NCBI GenBank assembly: GCA_029959195.1
Contig: CP114125.1
Span: 744,001 to 808,000 of the forward strand
Length of the DNA: 64,000 nt
Origin: Dictyophora rubrovolvata
Lineage: Eukaryota; Basidiomycota; Agaricomycetes; Phallales; Phallaceae
Direction of reading: 5' to 3'
The position numbers and the translations under genes are program-made. Below the pieces are notes generated by a model. The model was given only the letters and a program-made list of their open reading frames with translations, was not told the DNA's origin and did not search any database. Shown one piece after another: positions 32,001 through 44,800 of this stretch; position 1 is the first letter of the stretch; the number at the start of each line of letters is the position of its first letter.

Positions 32001-33970
32001 GATAAATGAAACAAGACAAATGACCGCCAGTTTTCGTCTCAATCTGGCACCTAGTCAAACATTTTGGTATCACCCATACTCAATTTCAACTTACTTCCAA
32101 TTTCCATTGATCCAAGAGAGCTACAGGAGCGCATATCAGTGTAGACTTGACGGCAGGATCGTCCGACCGATGCTGAATCATAGTCGCAATCCTTTACAAA
32201 GGCATATAAGATTGCATATATGCGTGACAAAGTTTGCCGGCTGAACTTACATTTGCATACTGGAAAACAAGAATAATCGGTCTAACGATCAGTAGGAGTA
32301 TGAACAAACGTACGTCTTCCCAAGACCCATTTCATCCGCCAAAATCCCCCCTTGGTAGGGACCTCGTTCATGTTCGAGCATCCAACACACGCCTGAATGC
32401 AAATATTTAAGAAACGTTTTTTAGCAATGACTTAAGAGCATATAATATACCAATAAGCTGATGAGGTAATAACGACACGGTCATAAAAGGAAGATGTTCT
32501 CCTAATCTTCTGAGGCCAAGCCGTTCCAATGCTATATCGACTGAGGCATTTCCGTCAAAGAATTCACCATTTCCGGCCTGAATAATAAAGTTGCTTAAAC
32601 TATATAATCAAGTTAACAACGACAGCGGTAAAAAGGAGGAAGTTAAGTATACCCGTTAGAATTTGTTGCAAACCTGAGATGGTCGTCCTCGTTATCGAAA
32701 TCTCCAACGTCCCCATAAGAAGCCTGGAAAGGGGCAGAAGCTGGCATCTTGATGGAAGGAAATTCGTCCTTCATTTTCATATTGTTATCGGCGAAGTCCT
32801 TTGGAGTCGCTGGCATCGGAATATATCCACCAACATTGCCATCAAGTTGCGAAAGAGGGTAGTGCAAGTCTAAGGACAAAGGCTTATGGTCAAGAGATGA
32901 ATCCTTCTTGATCTGTATGGAAAGTGCAGATGAAGGGCTGGTTTTTAGGACAATATTATTTGCGTCACGGCTGGAAGAAACTCGGTTTGAAGGGACCGAA
33001 GAGACGCGTTCTTTGTTCGAGGAATGGACATTAAACGAGGGCGATTCTTCTTGTTTCGTTGTCGGAAGCGCCTTTGAATGATACACAGGTGTCAAATCGA
33101 AACTAATATCGGGCGAAACTTCCCTCTTGATTATAGTAGCTGACGAACGACGTCCCCCCTTGGACGCTTTGTTTATCGTTCGCGTAAATTTGACGTCCTC
33201 AGTCTCCGTGAACTCCTGTTTTATAGCAGGCGTTGTCCCAACCGGCTTATAAGGATTTTCTGATATTGTTCGACTTGTGTCAACATCTAGTTTCATCTTC
33301 AAAGGTGTTGGTACAAATGAAGACATATAGGCAATGACGGTACAGACCACCTTTTTCACTAGCGTTTGTTTCTAACAAACATTGTTATCATTGTCGTTTC
33401 AATAACACGCAGAAATGATTAAAGCCTACCGAGGCTTGAATTCGTGCTTCTCGAGCAGAAGCATGACTAGATTGTTTCGTGTGTTCCTGAGGTTACATTT
33501 ATGTTATATAACACGGATGTACATAGGAAAGAAACCACTTACGCGAAAGACGGAAAGGGATCCAATACCCTCGTTTATGTCCTTTTTCCCCTCCGCGCCC
33601 GTCAGCATTGAGACGTTGTTGCACCCATTCTCCAAACATTTAATAGCGCCATCTAGGTTTTTTTTTCAGTTTGTATGTGAATAGACGCGTCTCATTGGGC
33701 AAGAGACGCGTCTAAAAGTGTGCGTACTTACATCCATATCCAGGCTGAGGGGACGCGCAGAAATTAGTGTCGTCCCCGGTGTCGTCGACGTATTTTCTGA
33801 GTTCCTGAAGATATCCTATAGGGATGGCAGCATTCTCCTGTAAACAATTGCTTTAGAAACTGGGGAATGAACGCGTACGACGCGTACGGCGAAGGATGAA
33901 TCACCTCATAATTGACTCCCAGAGTACGTTTCGCGATTTCATGAAGCTCGGTATCGTCGACGTGCTCCAT
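29007..33970 (-). CDS. SNF2 ATPase with RING finger (Uls1/Rrp1-2-like)
   Basis: Large minus-strand gene with many introns; start [19 protein letters not shown] at 33970, stop at 29007-29009 after a last tiny exon (NLFGIRA). N-terminal region (33359-32643) is disordered and has three PsiKxE sumoylation-type sites (AIKQE, IIKRE, TTKQE as a weaker one). Helicase motif I is [12 protein letters not shown] (about 32330), motif [16 protein letters not shown] (about 31620), then [13 protein letters not shown] (30850), a RING ([10 protein letters not shown] and ERPCPTC, 30600-30340), a 130-residue acidic/basic insert ([11 protein letters not shown]), [16 protein letters not shown] and [14 protein letters not shown] (29330). 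DEAQ plus RING fits SUMO-targeted translocases of the Uls1/Rrp type, acting on chromatin; Rad5/Rad16 carry other boxes. Confidence 0.8.
33682..33714. repeat. Perfect 12-bp hairpin with two ACGCGT sites
   Basis: Arms TAGACGCGTCTC (33682-33693) and GAGACGCGTCTA (33703-33714) with a 9-base loop, inside a short intron of the SNF2 gene. Each arm is itself palindromic around ACGCGT. Two more ACGCGT sites lie at 33871-33876 and 33880-33885 in the first intron. ACGCGT is the binding core of the fungal MBF cell-cycle factor. Confidence 0.7.
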
Positions 33971-34974
33971 CGCGGTCTTAGTGAAATAAAGTGTTGCGGT
34001 CACGGTGGTGTCATTTTCTTTTTTTTCTTTTTAAGTACGGGCTCTACAAGGACCCCGGGTAACGGTTATCCCCGTTACCACAAAGTCCGTTTCCTGACCA
34101 AACTCATTGTATTTCATCATTTAGCCAGAATTTGTCATAATTGCAACAAATTCTACATTTTATTAAGGGAAGAGCTGAGAGCCCGATTTTCGGCTGTAGA
34201 GTATACCACACAAGTCGACATCTTGCAAATGAGCGTGAATATGCGATTGCTTTCAGTCCCTTGTCGATATAAACAGAGAACATTACTTGCGCATAAAGCT
34301 GTAAGCATTCATTTATGTGGGTATGCATCCTCATCTCCGCGGTGCGTTTTGCGCCGTCCGGTCAGGAATTTCAGCACAAAAGTGAAATTACACCGTTGTC
34401 AACGATAAGGTATTAGTAAAGAATGGAATCACGTGCGACCAGTTGACGACCGATCCAATTATAACAAAGATTGTCCCTGAATGTATATTGCTATTTTTGA
34501 ATTTAGCCTTAGTGAGACCTCCACAGGTTGCGAACTTGGGAGCATGTATAATATGTACAATTATCCACTGTTTTTTTTTACCATAGCTAAGAGATGAGGC
34601 CTTGAGGTATAGACGCACATTTTCTCATACATCAGATGCTGTTTTTCGAGTATAGCAACGTCTGGAAAGACATGAAGAAAAAAATCGTTGCACATTGACG
34701 TAGTTGAGGCAAAAGCAGGGACAGCATTTCGGAAAGCCTCTGAAAACCTATTTTGAAGTATTCCAAGGTGGCTAGCACAATCGAATTTCTAGTGTTTATT
34801 AGAACGCGCAGCTGAAATTCATCTTCCTTATATTCAGGAATTTTTGGAGTACATTAAGTGCCAATAACTGAAAGGATCAGAATGAAATTGCCAATGATTG
34901 AATGACATGTATTACATGCATAACCACATGCGACAGATATGCCATCTTTGGATTTGAGAGGTGTTGAAGTGGGT
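33971..34974. other. Intergenic, about 1 kb
   Basis: Upstream of the SNF2 gene and downstream of RPS19, both on the minus strand. Contains a T-rich tract near 34018 and TTATCCCCGTTACC near 34067. Frames at 33896-34408 and 34388-34618 overlap gene ends or lack features. No RNA gene recognised. Confidence 0.35.
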
Positions 34975-35574
34975 TCACTCATCGTCTTCCTCTTCATCAG
35001 CTACATTATCATCATCATCATCATCCCCAGCAGCTTCTTCCTCCCTTTCGGCCTCTACAATGGAAGTGGCAATGCGGTCTAAATCACGCTGCCCATCTTG
35101 AGTTATCCGCCGACCACCATCCGGTGCAATCTCGAGAACACCAATTTTTTCTAACGCTTGGCAGACTTTGCGCTGAATGTTTGTTGAAGCACCGGCATGA
35201 TGGGAGGGTCGGTTTCCACGGCGGTTGCGACCGCCATGAAGTTTGGCCAGACCACCAATTCCGACATGTTTACGAAGGTAAATGTGACGAGCGACGGCAG
35301 CTACATGTAGACAATTTAAACCGGATCCTTAGAGTTATGTTTTCATTCCACTCCTTACCTGCACGAACATAAAACCAATCTGGATCATAAGGTGCTTGTT
35401 CCTTGAATGCACCAGTTTTTACAATATCAGCCCATACCGGAACATCTAGTTTTCCTGAACGCTTCAGATGCGAGGAGTAGGCGGTAATAAAATCATCTGG
35501 CCTGCATAATATATGAGAGTCTGCTTATGACACAGAAAGTCAATGACTTACGCTACGTCTCGGACTGACGGCAT
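34975..35574 (-). CDS. RPS19: 40S ribosomal protein S19 (eS19), acidic tail
   Basis: Small-subunit protein needed for pre-18S processing. Minus-strand gene of about four exons; starts MPSVRDVA (35574), then [93 protein letters not shown] and [18 protein letters not shown], all hallmarks of eS19. After the usual end there are roughly 25 extra residues, almost all Asp or Glu ([15 protein letters not shown]...), so about 163 residues in all. Divergent from midasin with 226 bp between start codons. Confidence 0.95.
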
Positions 35575-35800
35575 TTTTTGAAGATAAAAAGTTATAAGGA
35601 CAAGTCGAACGAGAGACTGGATGGTTTGTGACTGTACAGTTCCCACCAGACGGGCGCTATACGAGTAACGACACTGCAGCTGACAAAGGTCACGTGTTTT
35701 TTTTGAACGCCACAGTCCTGAGTCGTCCGTTAGGCCTAAATTCACTGTCTCGGCAAGTAAGTGAGGGGCCTTCGAGTATCCCTCCGATTGGGATAAGTTT
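35575..35800. promoter_or_regulatory. Shared divergent promoter, RPS19 and MDN1
   Basis: The 226 bp between the two start codons must hold both core promoters. A CACGTG box lies at 35691-35696 next to a T8 tract. Co-regulation of the two ribosome genes is an inference from this spacing. Confidence 0.5.
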
Positions 35801-38800
35801 ATGGACGAGATTCACAATGACCCCTTGACTATTAACTTGCGTCGCCAGTGGGATGCAATAAAACCTTTCCTAGACGATCATATTATATCAATACCGATTA
35901 CTCCAGAGAGTATCATAACTCAACTTTCGCAACTATTATTCCACCGCAGATACATCATTTTAATTGCCTCGGCATTTCGTCCTATACTCATCATATTATC
36001 TGCGAAATGGCTAGATCAGATAGGGAGCAATTCGGAAAAATTGGATGCATTTGCGTCGCTTTTGAGTGTTCACGAAGAGTTATATCCGTATGTGTCACCG
36101 TCAATTCTTCATGAGAAACAAAGTTAATGATTCGCTAGAGTTTTTTCAACATTCATTCGTGAAACAAAATTTACCAGCGGCCTCCTGAACGATATTCAAG
36201 ACTTGTCCGCATTACAACTTCACTTCAGACTTTTATCCTATTATCGAATTTTATTCGCATGTCCCCAGGTCCCAACATCGTTTGGTTGGTCTTCAGATCC
36301 CCTTTTCGATGTTCTGCAAAGACCTGATGTGTCCCCCGGCACTAAATGCCTCGCGGTTCATTCTTATGCCCTTCATACACGCATGTCTGAAAGTCGACGA
36401 GATGAGTTGTTAAAAAAGTATCTTGGTCCTGTGGGAGCTTCGGACGTTATTATTGAGTCTGGTCTCTCCGTTGATGGCACCAAACAGACAACCGATGGCT
36501 GGATTTTACCGTTGTCGGAAACTTTACGAGTACGGGAGCTGAGAGAAAGCATAATAGTGTCGGATAATTATTATCAAAGAGATGACTTTGAGTCATTTAG
36601 CCGGCTAGAGTTGACAAAATTAACGTCCGTTTGTCTCTCTTTTGATGCATTGCAGCGGCTGAATCATAATCCAGCTCTCGCGTCGCTGACGTTGAAGGTA
36701 TTCTACTTTTAAAGCAACCTAATCCCTCAAAAATTTCGGACCAGTTTATTTCTACTTCGGCTGCGAAGAAAGCATTACGAACTATTGCTCTCCGACTTTC
36801 GTTGCGGCTTCCTATTCTCTTATCCTCGCCCCCTTCCGGAGGCAAAGGCACCATCCTCCGCCGTCTTGCCTCATTACTATATCCTGCATCCACACACCAG
36901 CTCATTGTTATACATCTAGCTGACACGTCCTTGGATGCCAAGTCGCTTTTCGGTTCGTATGTATCATCCACAACACGTCCAGGCCATTTCGAATGGCAAG
37001 ACGGTGTTATCGTGAAAGCAATGCGAGAAGGTCGTTGGTTAGTTTTGGAAGATATCGACCGAGCGAGTTCTGATATCCTTGGCGCTGTTATACCTGTTGT
37101 GGAGGGATTCCATATCCAAAAACATGTCGGCAGCCCTGTCACTCTTCACTTACCGGGACGACCTCTTGTGATAGCTGCAGACGGTTTTGCCATCTTTGCA
37201 TGTCGTTCAATAGTTCCGCGCCCTGATGGCTCGTTCTCAGAACCGTCGTTTCTGGGTGCTCACAAATTCTCCAAAGTCGATATTCCTCCGCTGACCGATA
37301 ATGACCTGCTGCAAATCATTTCTGAGAAGTTTTCTACATTGGTGCCAGCCATCGCCGTGTTGTTCATCAACGCCTGGTTAGACATATGTCGCTTGCCCCC
37401 GGTGGCCGGCGTCCGTTCCGTAGGAATTTACGACTTGGAGGCTTGGTGCAAACGAGTCGCCTCTGGTATATCAATTCCTTCCATTCTACCCTCGGAAACA
37501 ATCTCGTTTTTCAGTATATTTCCAAATATCTCAATCCGCGAGGAGATTTATTTCCAAGCGAGGGACATATTCTTTGGCACAGGGGCATTCTCCGACGTTG
37601 CTCGGGCCCACTACAACGCGATTTCTGACATCATTTCTAAACATCTCAGTTTGGATTCGGATCGCATTGAATGGATTTTGAAGAATCGTCGACCCGAGAT
37701 GCATATAAGCAAAGATTCGAACAATCGAACTCTGTCATTGACAGTCGGGCGGATACATGTACCCGCAGCTCTCGTCATTGATGGACCTTCTGAGCTTCCA
37801 TCCCGTCTATACGCTACTCATAGGTCCGCTGTCCTGCTTCTCGAGCGGGTCGCCACATGTGTTTCGACGCAAGAACCGGTATTACTCGTGGGAGAAACTG
37901 GCACGGGCAAAACCACGACCGTTTCCTATTTGTCTTCCCTACTGAACCATCCCCTAATATCCCTGAATCTTAGCAATCAAACAGAAAGCTCAGACCTTTT
38001 AGGTAACTTCAAACCAATTGATGCTAGGATTGCTGCTGGAGAACTACAACAACGGTTCGTTAAGCTATTCGCATTGACTTTCAGTCGGAAAAAGAATGCC
38101 AAGTTTGAGCAAGCCGTTCGCTCTGCTGTCAGTGACTCGAAATGGAAAAAAGCTGTTGGTCTTTGGACGGAATGCGTACGGTTAGCATTGGAAAAGATTC
38201 AAGTACGAGATCAGGTCGAAAAAGACACAGCGGAGCACGGGTACGTTGAGGAGTTATTACCAACATTCTACACTATAGCTGACATACATTTAGTACTAAT
38301 GCTGAGGATGGATTGACTAATGGTGATGGTCCACGCAAGCGAAGAAAAATGCTCCAAGATTCTCATCAGGTGCACGAATCGGATTGGATTGGATTTGCAA
38401 AAAACGTAGAACTTTTTGAGATGGAGCATGTACAAAAACGAAGCAGGTTATCTTTTCGTTTTATTGAAGGGCCGCTTGTTCGCGCTTTACGGAACGGTAA
38501 CTGGTAAGCTTCCTTATTATTTCGTAGGGTTGGCAGCTAATATTCCTTTTCTAAGGGTACTTCTGGACGAAATTAACCTTGCAAGCTCGGAAACCCTCGA
38601 GTGTATCGCATCAATCCTCAGCGGTCCAAAGGCATCAATTGTCCTGGGTGAACAGGGTTCGTTCGAACCAATCCCCCGCCATCCCGACTTCCGTCTCTTT
38701 GCCTGTATGAATCCTGCTACAGACGTTGGCAAGAGAGATCTTCCGATGAATATTCGAACCCGCTTTACAGAGGTCTACGTTCCCTCCCCAGATACAGATA

Positions 38801-41800
38801 AAGACGCCCTTCTGTCAATAGTGCAACAGTATATCGGCCATTGTGCAATTACGGATAAAGCAGCATTGTTTGACGTTGTCGAGTTCTATATGCAAGTCAA
38901 AGCAATGAGCGACAGGCATGAATTGGCGGACGGCTCCAATCGCCGTCCTCATTTTAGTATCCGAACACTAACAAGGGCTCTGATGTTCACGTCACATGCA
39001 GTAGCAAGTTTCGGTCTACGCCGATCGTTATGGGAAGGATGTTTAATGGCTTTTTCAATGTCTTTGGAAACTTCAAGCGCGGCTAAAATCAAGCAGCTGG
39101 CGGACAGACTGCTGTTTTCTGGCGTCAAGAACGTTGCCTCAACTTTGGCCCATATTCCATCCGTTCCATCGACCACCGATCCCGAGATGTACGAGCGTAT
39201 CGGACCCTTCTGGATCGAATGTGGCACCCTACAAAAGGATTCCGTCGCTGAATATATCTTGACGTCATCAGTTCAAACCAAGCTCATTGATCTTGCCCGA
39301 ATTGTATATGTTCGTCGTTTCCCTATTTTAATCGAAGGCCCTACTTCAAGCGGGAAGACTAGTGCTGTGGAATATCTTGCGCGTAGAACAGGTCACAGAT
39401 TCGTTCGAATCAACAATCACGAGCATACGGACATACAGGAATATTTAGGCTCATATATTTCCGATCCAGATACAGGAAGATTGGTCTTCAGAGACGGCAT
39501 GCTGGTCCGAGCTTTGCGTAATGGAGATTGGATAGTACTCGATGAACTGAATCTTGCGCCAACTGACGTCCTTGAAGCTCTCAATCGTTTACTAGACGAC
39601 AACCGCGAGTTGTTCATCCCGGAAACACAAGAAGTTATTAAACCCCATCCACATTTTATGCTATTTGCTACCCAAAATCCTCCCGGATTATACGCTGGTC
39701 GAAAACAATTATCAAGAGCGTTTCGTAGTCGGTTTTTGGAGGTTCATTTTGATGATGTTCCTCAATCAGAACTGCAGTTTATTTTGTCGGAGCGCTGTCG
39801 CATACCCGAATCGTACGCAAAGAAGATTGTGAATGTCTTTCAAGAATTGGGGAAGCGCAGGCAAGCGAACCGAGTTTTTGAGGCTAAGCATGGTTTCGCC
39901 ACGCTTCGGGATTTGTTTCGTTGGGGGAGTCGAGATGCGTCGACAGGTCATGACTTGGCAAAGAATGGCTACATGATTTTGGCGGAAAGAGCCCGACGTC
40001 CAGACGATAAAGCAATTGTCAAAGAAGTCATTGAAAGTGTCATGAAAGTGTCAATTGTGGTAGACGACTTGTACCAGCATCCTCCCCCTGACATCACATT
40101 TCCAACGTCTTCGAATATTATTTGGACATCGGCCACGAAGCGTCTATTCGTCCTAGTCGCCACAGCTTTGAGATATAATGAACCTGTACTGCTCGTTGGG
40201 GAGACCGGCTCCGGGAAAACATCTATCTGCCAGCTATATGCCTCCGCAACTTCCAAAGAACTGATAACATTGAACTGCCATCAAAGCACCGAAACATCTG
40301 ATTTGATTGGTAGTCAAAGGCCGATACGGAACCGAAGTACTCGACATGCGGATCTATTGGTGAAATGTCAAGAACTAGCCGCCACTCTTTCAGAAACTTC
40401 AATCCCTACGAACGTTGATGAAGTTCCACAATTTTTGGACCGATTGAGCGTCGCTTCACCATTATCACATGTTATCCCACAGTTGCGTGAACTGTACCTG
40501 AAAGCATCTGCTTTGTTTGAGTGGAAAGATGGACCTCTTGTTCAAGCAATGCAAGATGGGAATGTTTTTCTGTTGGATGAAATTTCCCTGGCAGATGATT
40601 CAGTACTGGAACGATTAAACAGCGTGTTGGAACCATCTCGAACCGTCGTCTTAGCAGAGAAAGGAGGTGTCGATATAGCCGGCGCTACAGTCGTAGCACA
40701 TCCTGAATTCAAATTAGTGGCAACGATGAACCCAGGAGGCGATTACGGCAAGAAAGAGCTGTCTCCCGCTTTGCGCAATCGTTTCACCGAAATTTGGGTA
40801 CCTTCTATAGACTCGATAACGGACCTTCAGGTTATCATTGATAAATCCTGGCGGCACGCTTGTCTGCAGGAATATACCCAACCTATTCTATCCTTCAGAC
40901 AGTGGATCAGTTCTAAACTTGCTGCATCTGCCGTAATGAGCATGAGAGATATCCTGGTATGAATGTATTGGTTTCGCTGTAATATCATAGCATGCTGATC
41001 CTCATTAGACGGTCGTTACGTTTATGAACAAGATGGTTAAAACCGAAACCTCTATGCCCACCCCCGCGGTCTTCGTATGTTGTCATTCCTTCTCACTGCC
41101 CACAATGTGCTGACAACCCATACCAGCACCATGCTATCCACATGGCTTGTCTCGACGGTCTCGAAACTTCTGCATTTACGGCTAGTTGGACAATTAAAGA
41201 TATTCATCGGTTGAGACAGGAAGCCGAAATTGAAATTAGTAAAACTACATCTTTTGACGATATCCAACAGGAAAGTTTCAGTTCTATACATAACTCGCCA
41301 TCATATGTCAGTGTGGGTCCTTTCGATATTCTCAAAGGGTCGGCTGCTTTCGAAAACCATCAAGCCTATAATTATGTCGCGCCAACTACTTTAAGCAACA
41401 TAGGTCGGTTATCTCGTGCCTGCCAACTCGACAGAGCCATCTTGCTGGAAGGCAGCCCCGGAGTAGGAAAAACAAGTCTAGTTTCCGCTCTTTCATATCT
41501 AGCCTGTCAGCGTCTCGTTCGCATTAATTTGTCTGATCAAACTGAACTGATTGATTTATTCGGCACGGATTATCCTGTTGAAAGTGGCCATTCCAGTTCC
41601 TTTGCGTGGAAAGAGGCCGCCTTCCTTCAGTCTATGCGAAACGGAGATTGGGTCTTGTTAGATGAGATGAATCTCGCAACGCAAACAGTACTCGAAGGAT
41701 TGAATGCCGTATTGGATCATCGCGGTTCCGTTTTTATTCCGGAGTTAGGACAAACGTTTCCGAAGCATGAGAACTTTCGTATATTTGCTGCTCAAAATCC

Positions 41801-44800
41801 TCTTGGTCAAGGGGGGGGAAGAAAAGGTTTACCAAAATCCTTTCTGGATCGTTTCACAAAAGTTTACATTCAAACATTGACTTTGGATGACATGTACATG
41901 ATATGTCAGAGCCAGTTCCCCGACGTGCAGGAGGACTGGGTCCGATCTATGGTGCTCTTCAATTCCAAACTACAAGAAGCCGTCTTTACAAGCTGTCTAG
42001 GTAAAGATGGCGGTCCCTGGGAGTTCAATATCAGAGACGTGTTGCGTTGGACGAGTTTACTTTGCCGTCCTCTTACGACCTTACATCCATCCGTATTCCT
42101 GGATCCTCTATATATCCAACGGTTCCGTACGTCAACGGACCGTGAGCGCGTCATTAATATCTTTCGAGAAGTATTTGGGGCATATGATTTAGAGACTCTG
42201 CAGAAGTTTTCGCAGTTGTCCATTAGCAGCGAACATGTTCAACTTGGGCTCTCCTCAATCAGGCGTGCTGGTCATAGATCATATCACAACGTCGTTGAAT
42301 TGCAGGGATATCGGCGTCCACTTTCAGCAATTGGGATGTGCATAGATAAGGGCTGGCTCACTATCGTATCTGGAGCTCCAAACACTGGCAAAACACACTT
42401 GATTCAGTTTTTGGCCGCTATCGCAGGGGTTTGTCTTCGGGAGGTCACTTTGAGCAGTGGTATGGATACTGGGGATATTCTTGGGTCATTCGAGCAAATC
42501 GGCGACGACAATGACAATGGGATACAATTTGGATGGGTTGATGGTCCACTTTTGAGCGCCATGAAGGAAGGGCATTGGTTATTGTTTGACAATGCCAATC
42601 TATGCAGTCCTTCAGTCCTTGATCGTTTAAACTCACTGTGCGAACCCAACGGTTATGTGAGTCTCACCGAGCGCGGCCACGTAAATGGAGATACTGAGAT
42701 TATATACCCCCATCCCGATTTTCGGTTGATTATGTTACTGGATCCCCGAAATGGGGAGCTATCAAGGGCAATGCGAAACCGTGGGATTGAAATACATTTG
42801 ATGGACACAAGCATCATAGAACAAGATGCCTTGAGGCTATATGATGCTTCACGGATTCTCCCCCAGATTTATTCAGGATTTAACCTAGAAAGAGACGTAT
42901 TGAAGTTTGAAGAAATGCGTCGTGGGTGCTTTAAAGGGGAAGGTCTTGAGTTCGGCCCATCTGTCACTCCGCGACCGGGATCTCTAATATATGATTCCAC
43001 TCTCATGGTATTATGGGACAACTTGATTCTTAGAAAATCTTTTCATTCCCAACATATTTCATTCGGTAAATATGCATGCACTGATCTTCTCGTTCGTCAT
43101 TTTACACCTGTCGCATTCCCCTTACTTGGCTCCCTCAAGAAATTGCTATATGAAGAAGAAGACATTGCTTTAATTGATATCCTCAATCACGTTTCCACGC
43201 AAGAAAATGTTCTCCAGGCAATAACCAGCTTTACAGCAGTCGTGAAGAAGTCCTTAGCGGTGCACAGCACATCTCAGGTAAGTCCCTCAAAACTATATGA
43301 AGGACAGCCATCCAACCTACACTGTCATCTCATATAGCACCTGGACACCCTCATGCGACACCAGGCTTGGCCTTCCGTACATAGCTCTTTGATAGCTACG
43401 ACGAATTCCCATATTCTAGGTCTATTAGTCCGGCTCCATTTCTCTAGCGCGTTCAAGATACCGGAGCAATCATTTTTCCAACAATCTCTCTCCTACTATT
43501 CAAGCCGAGAAAAATCTGGCAATGTCGGCTTGACTATTGCAAGTTTATATCCTCTCTACTTGGAAGCACTGTCTCTTGTGAATAGGATGACTTCTCAGCC
43601 GGTGCATATCTTGGTTGAAAATCCTGTACGACACCATCTTAAATATTAAATTAACGGCTGACTTGGGTTTTTTTTAGGAAGTTCTGTGTGAAATGGAGTT
43701 ATTGATTGATTTCTCAGAACACCTACGCGACGCAGCTTTAGAACCGTTCTTAAATTTCTCGTCAGCCGTGGTCATAAAACAATGCTATTTTGAAATTCTG
43801 GATAAATGGCACAATGTCGAGCATTGCGTGCTTCGTAGATGTTTGGAAAGATTTTCCGAAGCGGTTCAACTAACCTCGGGTAGTAAAATGCATGATATCT
43901 GGAAAGCTTTCACATGCAATTGTTCAACAACCCCGAATTCATCGCGAACCTTTTCTACCTCAATGTCGGGTTCTGCCACATTAGGTATTAACAAAGATTT
44001 TATCCGACGCTAGTGATCTTAATTAATATTGTAGAAAGTCATCTTGACGTTGCTGATAATTACGAGCAACAAAGACATTCCTCTGTTCTCGTCGTTGTCG
44101 AGTTAGGGTGGATGCTCTCAATATACAAGAAGCTGACAGCTTCCGACGAAGTGAGACCAATGCCACCTTTGTGTTTTCCATTTATTGATATAAATATCAG
44201 AATTTATACGAATTCAGTCGATTACTGATCGACGTCTCTCAACATTTCGGAAATGGTCACTTTCCCTCTATCATGGAGCAGGTATCATTAACGTTTAATG
44301 GTAAACACTATGAACTTATCGGCTGATGTTACATTTGCTCATTCAAAACCACAGGAGCGTGTTTAAATCCGATATCTCACATTACTTCCTGCTTGAAACA
44401 TTGGATGAGAGTTGCGAACTTATCAGCAGATTGGGATTCTACTACGGTTTGAATTCCTTTACTCACGTCATTTTTTGTCTCCACTTACTCTTCTGATTTT
44501 CAGACAAGAACAAAAACCGGTTCCGCTGTTTTGTTGACGCCAATCCTTCTGCATGACGTTTTCTCCCTATGGTATCGTGTTCTTAGTTAACCTTTTCATA
44601 TTACTTATATTAGATATAGCTTTGATGGTCTTACTTTCAAAGATACAAACAAACAAAGCGCAGGTCTTGCATTGCATGCCCGTATTGTTTTCGATCAATG
44701 TCAAGACAATTTACTAGATCGACTTGAGCAGCTTTATACTTTATGGATGGGGTCCATTTTTCTAGTAAGCGCCTCGTCGTTACTCAATAATTGGTTGATG

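Noticed and set aside
36597-37142. 181-residue minus-strand frame, and others at 46964-47419, 38949-39227 and 42404-42649
   Set aside because: All are antisense to conserved midasin coding sequence.
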